The notes beneath the pieces are model-generated. The model was not told where the DNA came from. It did no database searches and was given only the letters and a program-made list of their open reading frames with translations. The position numbers were made by a program, and so were the translations under genes. From Clostridia bacterium (GTDB lineage Bacteria; Bacillota; Clostridia; Christensenellales; CAG-1252), in assembly GCA_017394805.1 (NCBI GenBank), contig JAFPXC010000013.1, positions 118,377 through 182,376 of the forward strand: a DNA stretch of 64,000 nt, read 5' to 3'. Shown piece after piece: positions 63,440-64,000 of the stretch; position 1 is the stretch's first letter, and each line of letters starts with the position of its first letter.

Positions 63440-64000
63440 ATGCAGAAAAAATTGGTATTTGTAGAGGACTTTGACATCGAAAAACTCAACCCCTATGAGG
63501 GCAACGCAAAGATACACACCGACGCGCAGATCGAGGAAATCATGGAGTCCATCCGCCGATACGGCTTTAATGACCCAGTGGCGGTGTGGGGCCCCGACAA
63601 TACGATAGTAGAGGGACACGGCAGGGTGATTGCATTGCAACGTCTCGGCTATAAGACCGTGCCGTGCATCGTCCGCCTCGACCACCTCACCGACGAGGAA
63701 CGGCGAGAGTATACGCTGGTCCATAACTCCATCACGCTCGACACCGGAATGGACATGCAAAAAGTGCAAGAGGAATTGTCACGTCTGATCAACTCCGATA
63801 TGTCCGCCTTCGGCCTGCTTGTAGCCGTCGATGAAGGCGCGGCGGTAGTGGAGGACGACTATACGCCCGGCGAGGATATTCCCGACCGCGTCAAGCTGGG
63901 CGAGGTTTGGCAACTCGGCCGTCATACCCTCGTATGCGGCGACAGCACAAAAGAGGAAATTGTGAACAAAGCCACGGGGGGGGGGGGGGGGGCTTTATTG
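63440..64000 (+). CDS. ParB-like nuclease domain DNA methyltransferase, 3'-truncated
   Basis: The first 187 codons are visible; the gene continues beyond the window. AAGGAG precedes ATG 63440. The N-terminal ParB/sulfiredoxin-like domain (LNPYEGNAKIHTDAQIEEIMESIRRYGFNDPVAVWGPDNTIVEGHGRVIALQRLGY) is followed by a methylase entry region (VKLGEVWQLGRHTLVCGDSTKEE). This ParB-plus-methyltransferase build is common in phages. A run of 17 Gs sits at 63976-63992 inside the frame. Confidence 0.85.
   Translation, partial: MQKKLVFVEDFDIEKLNPYEGNAKIHTDAQIEEIMESIRRYGFNDPVAVWGPDNTIVEGHGRVIALQRLGYKTVPCIVRLDHLTDEERREYTLVHNSITLDTGMDMQKVQEELSRLINSDMSAFGLLVAVDEGAAVVEDDYTPGEDIPDRVKLGEVWQLGRHTLVCGDSTKEEIVNKATGGGGGALL
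63976..63992 (+). repeat. Run of 17 G inside the methyltransferase gene
   Basis: Seventeen consecutive Gs, read here in frame as glycines. They lie 8 bases from the window end. It could be a phase-variation tract or a base-calling artefact; see findings. Confidence 0.9.

Overview
The window looks like a chromosome segment of an uncultured, probably gut-associated Bacillota (Clostridia-type) bacterium. The basis is a spore-associated yyaC-type gene, a Bacillota-style TrpR/YerC regulator heading a his operon, a BspA-like leucine-rich lipoprotein, AGGAGG ribosome binding sites, clear -35/-10 promoters and U-tract terminators. No 16S rRNA gene is present, so a finer taxonomic call cannot be made. 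The host region looks GC-rich. One gene island (about 30.0-35.3 kb) is visibly AT-rich, and from about 50.6 kb the sequence is a prophage that runs off the right edge.

Layout. 0-18.5 kb: envelope and metabolic genes, namely a truncated membrane protein, an alpha/beta hydrolase, glycerate kinase, membrane proteins, an LRR lipoprotein beside a divergent XRE regulator, a two-gene membrane/coiled-coil unit, a MATE exporter, a GPH-type symporter with two related metallophosphoesterases, YyaC with a DUF421 protein, a GH53-like glycosidase and a CDF metal transporter. 18.5-29.7 kb: rpoB-rpoC from their own promoter, then metK and recD2. 30-35.3 kb: a lone AT-rich helicase-nuclease gene between two copies of a short repeat. 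35.4-40.6 kb: tRNA-Leu, a DUF4037 gene, rpiB, upp, and a ZTP riboswitch controlling split purine genes (IMP cyclohydrolase plus AICAR formyltransferase). 40.6-49.0 kb: a complete, tightly overlapping histidine operon headed by a TrpR-family regulator, with a HisZ-HisG fusion. 49-50.6 kb: a GGDEF remnant, a small gene, a dispersed repeat, tandem truncated tRNA-Glu copies and tRNA-Glu, tRNA-Met and tRNA-Val. 50.6-64 kb: a prophage with integrase, lysogeny region, repressor/early switch, replication initiator carrying an iteron array, many small early genes, an MT-A70 methylase with a frameshift, an HNH protein, a sigma-like protein and a ParB-domain methyltransferase that reaches the window edge through a 17-G run.

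How the parts work together. The ZTP riboswitch should sense ZMP/ZTP and switch on the two enzymes that consume ZMP. HisH/HisF in the next operon release AICAR (ZMP), so the two neighbouring operons meet at the same metabolite. The his operon regulator has a palindrome between its own -35 and -10 boxes, which suggests autoregulation. The prophage switch has matching ACTAAA-type palindromes over both divergent promoters.

Candidates most worth a second look: the dispersed repeat that carries a hairpin and, in two places, an identical promoter-like 22-mer in front of genes (35.7, 38.5, 49.6 kb); the helicase-nuclease island between repeats; the 11-bp-phased iteron array inside the phage initiator gene; the HisZ-HisG fusion; and the helically phased TAGCCCA sites between the LRR lipoprotein and its XRE neighbour. 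No single locus here can be proved from sequence alone to be a new system.
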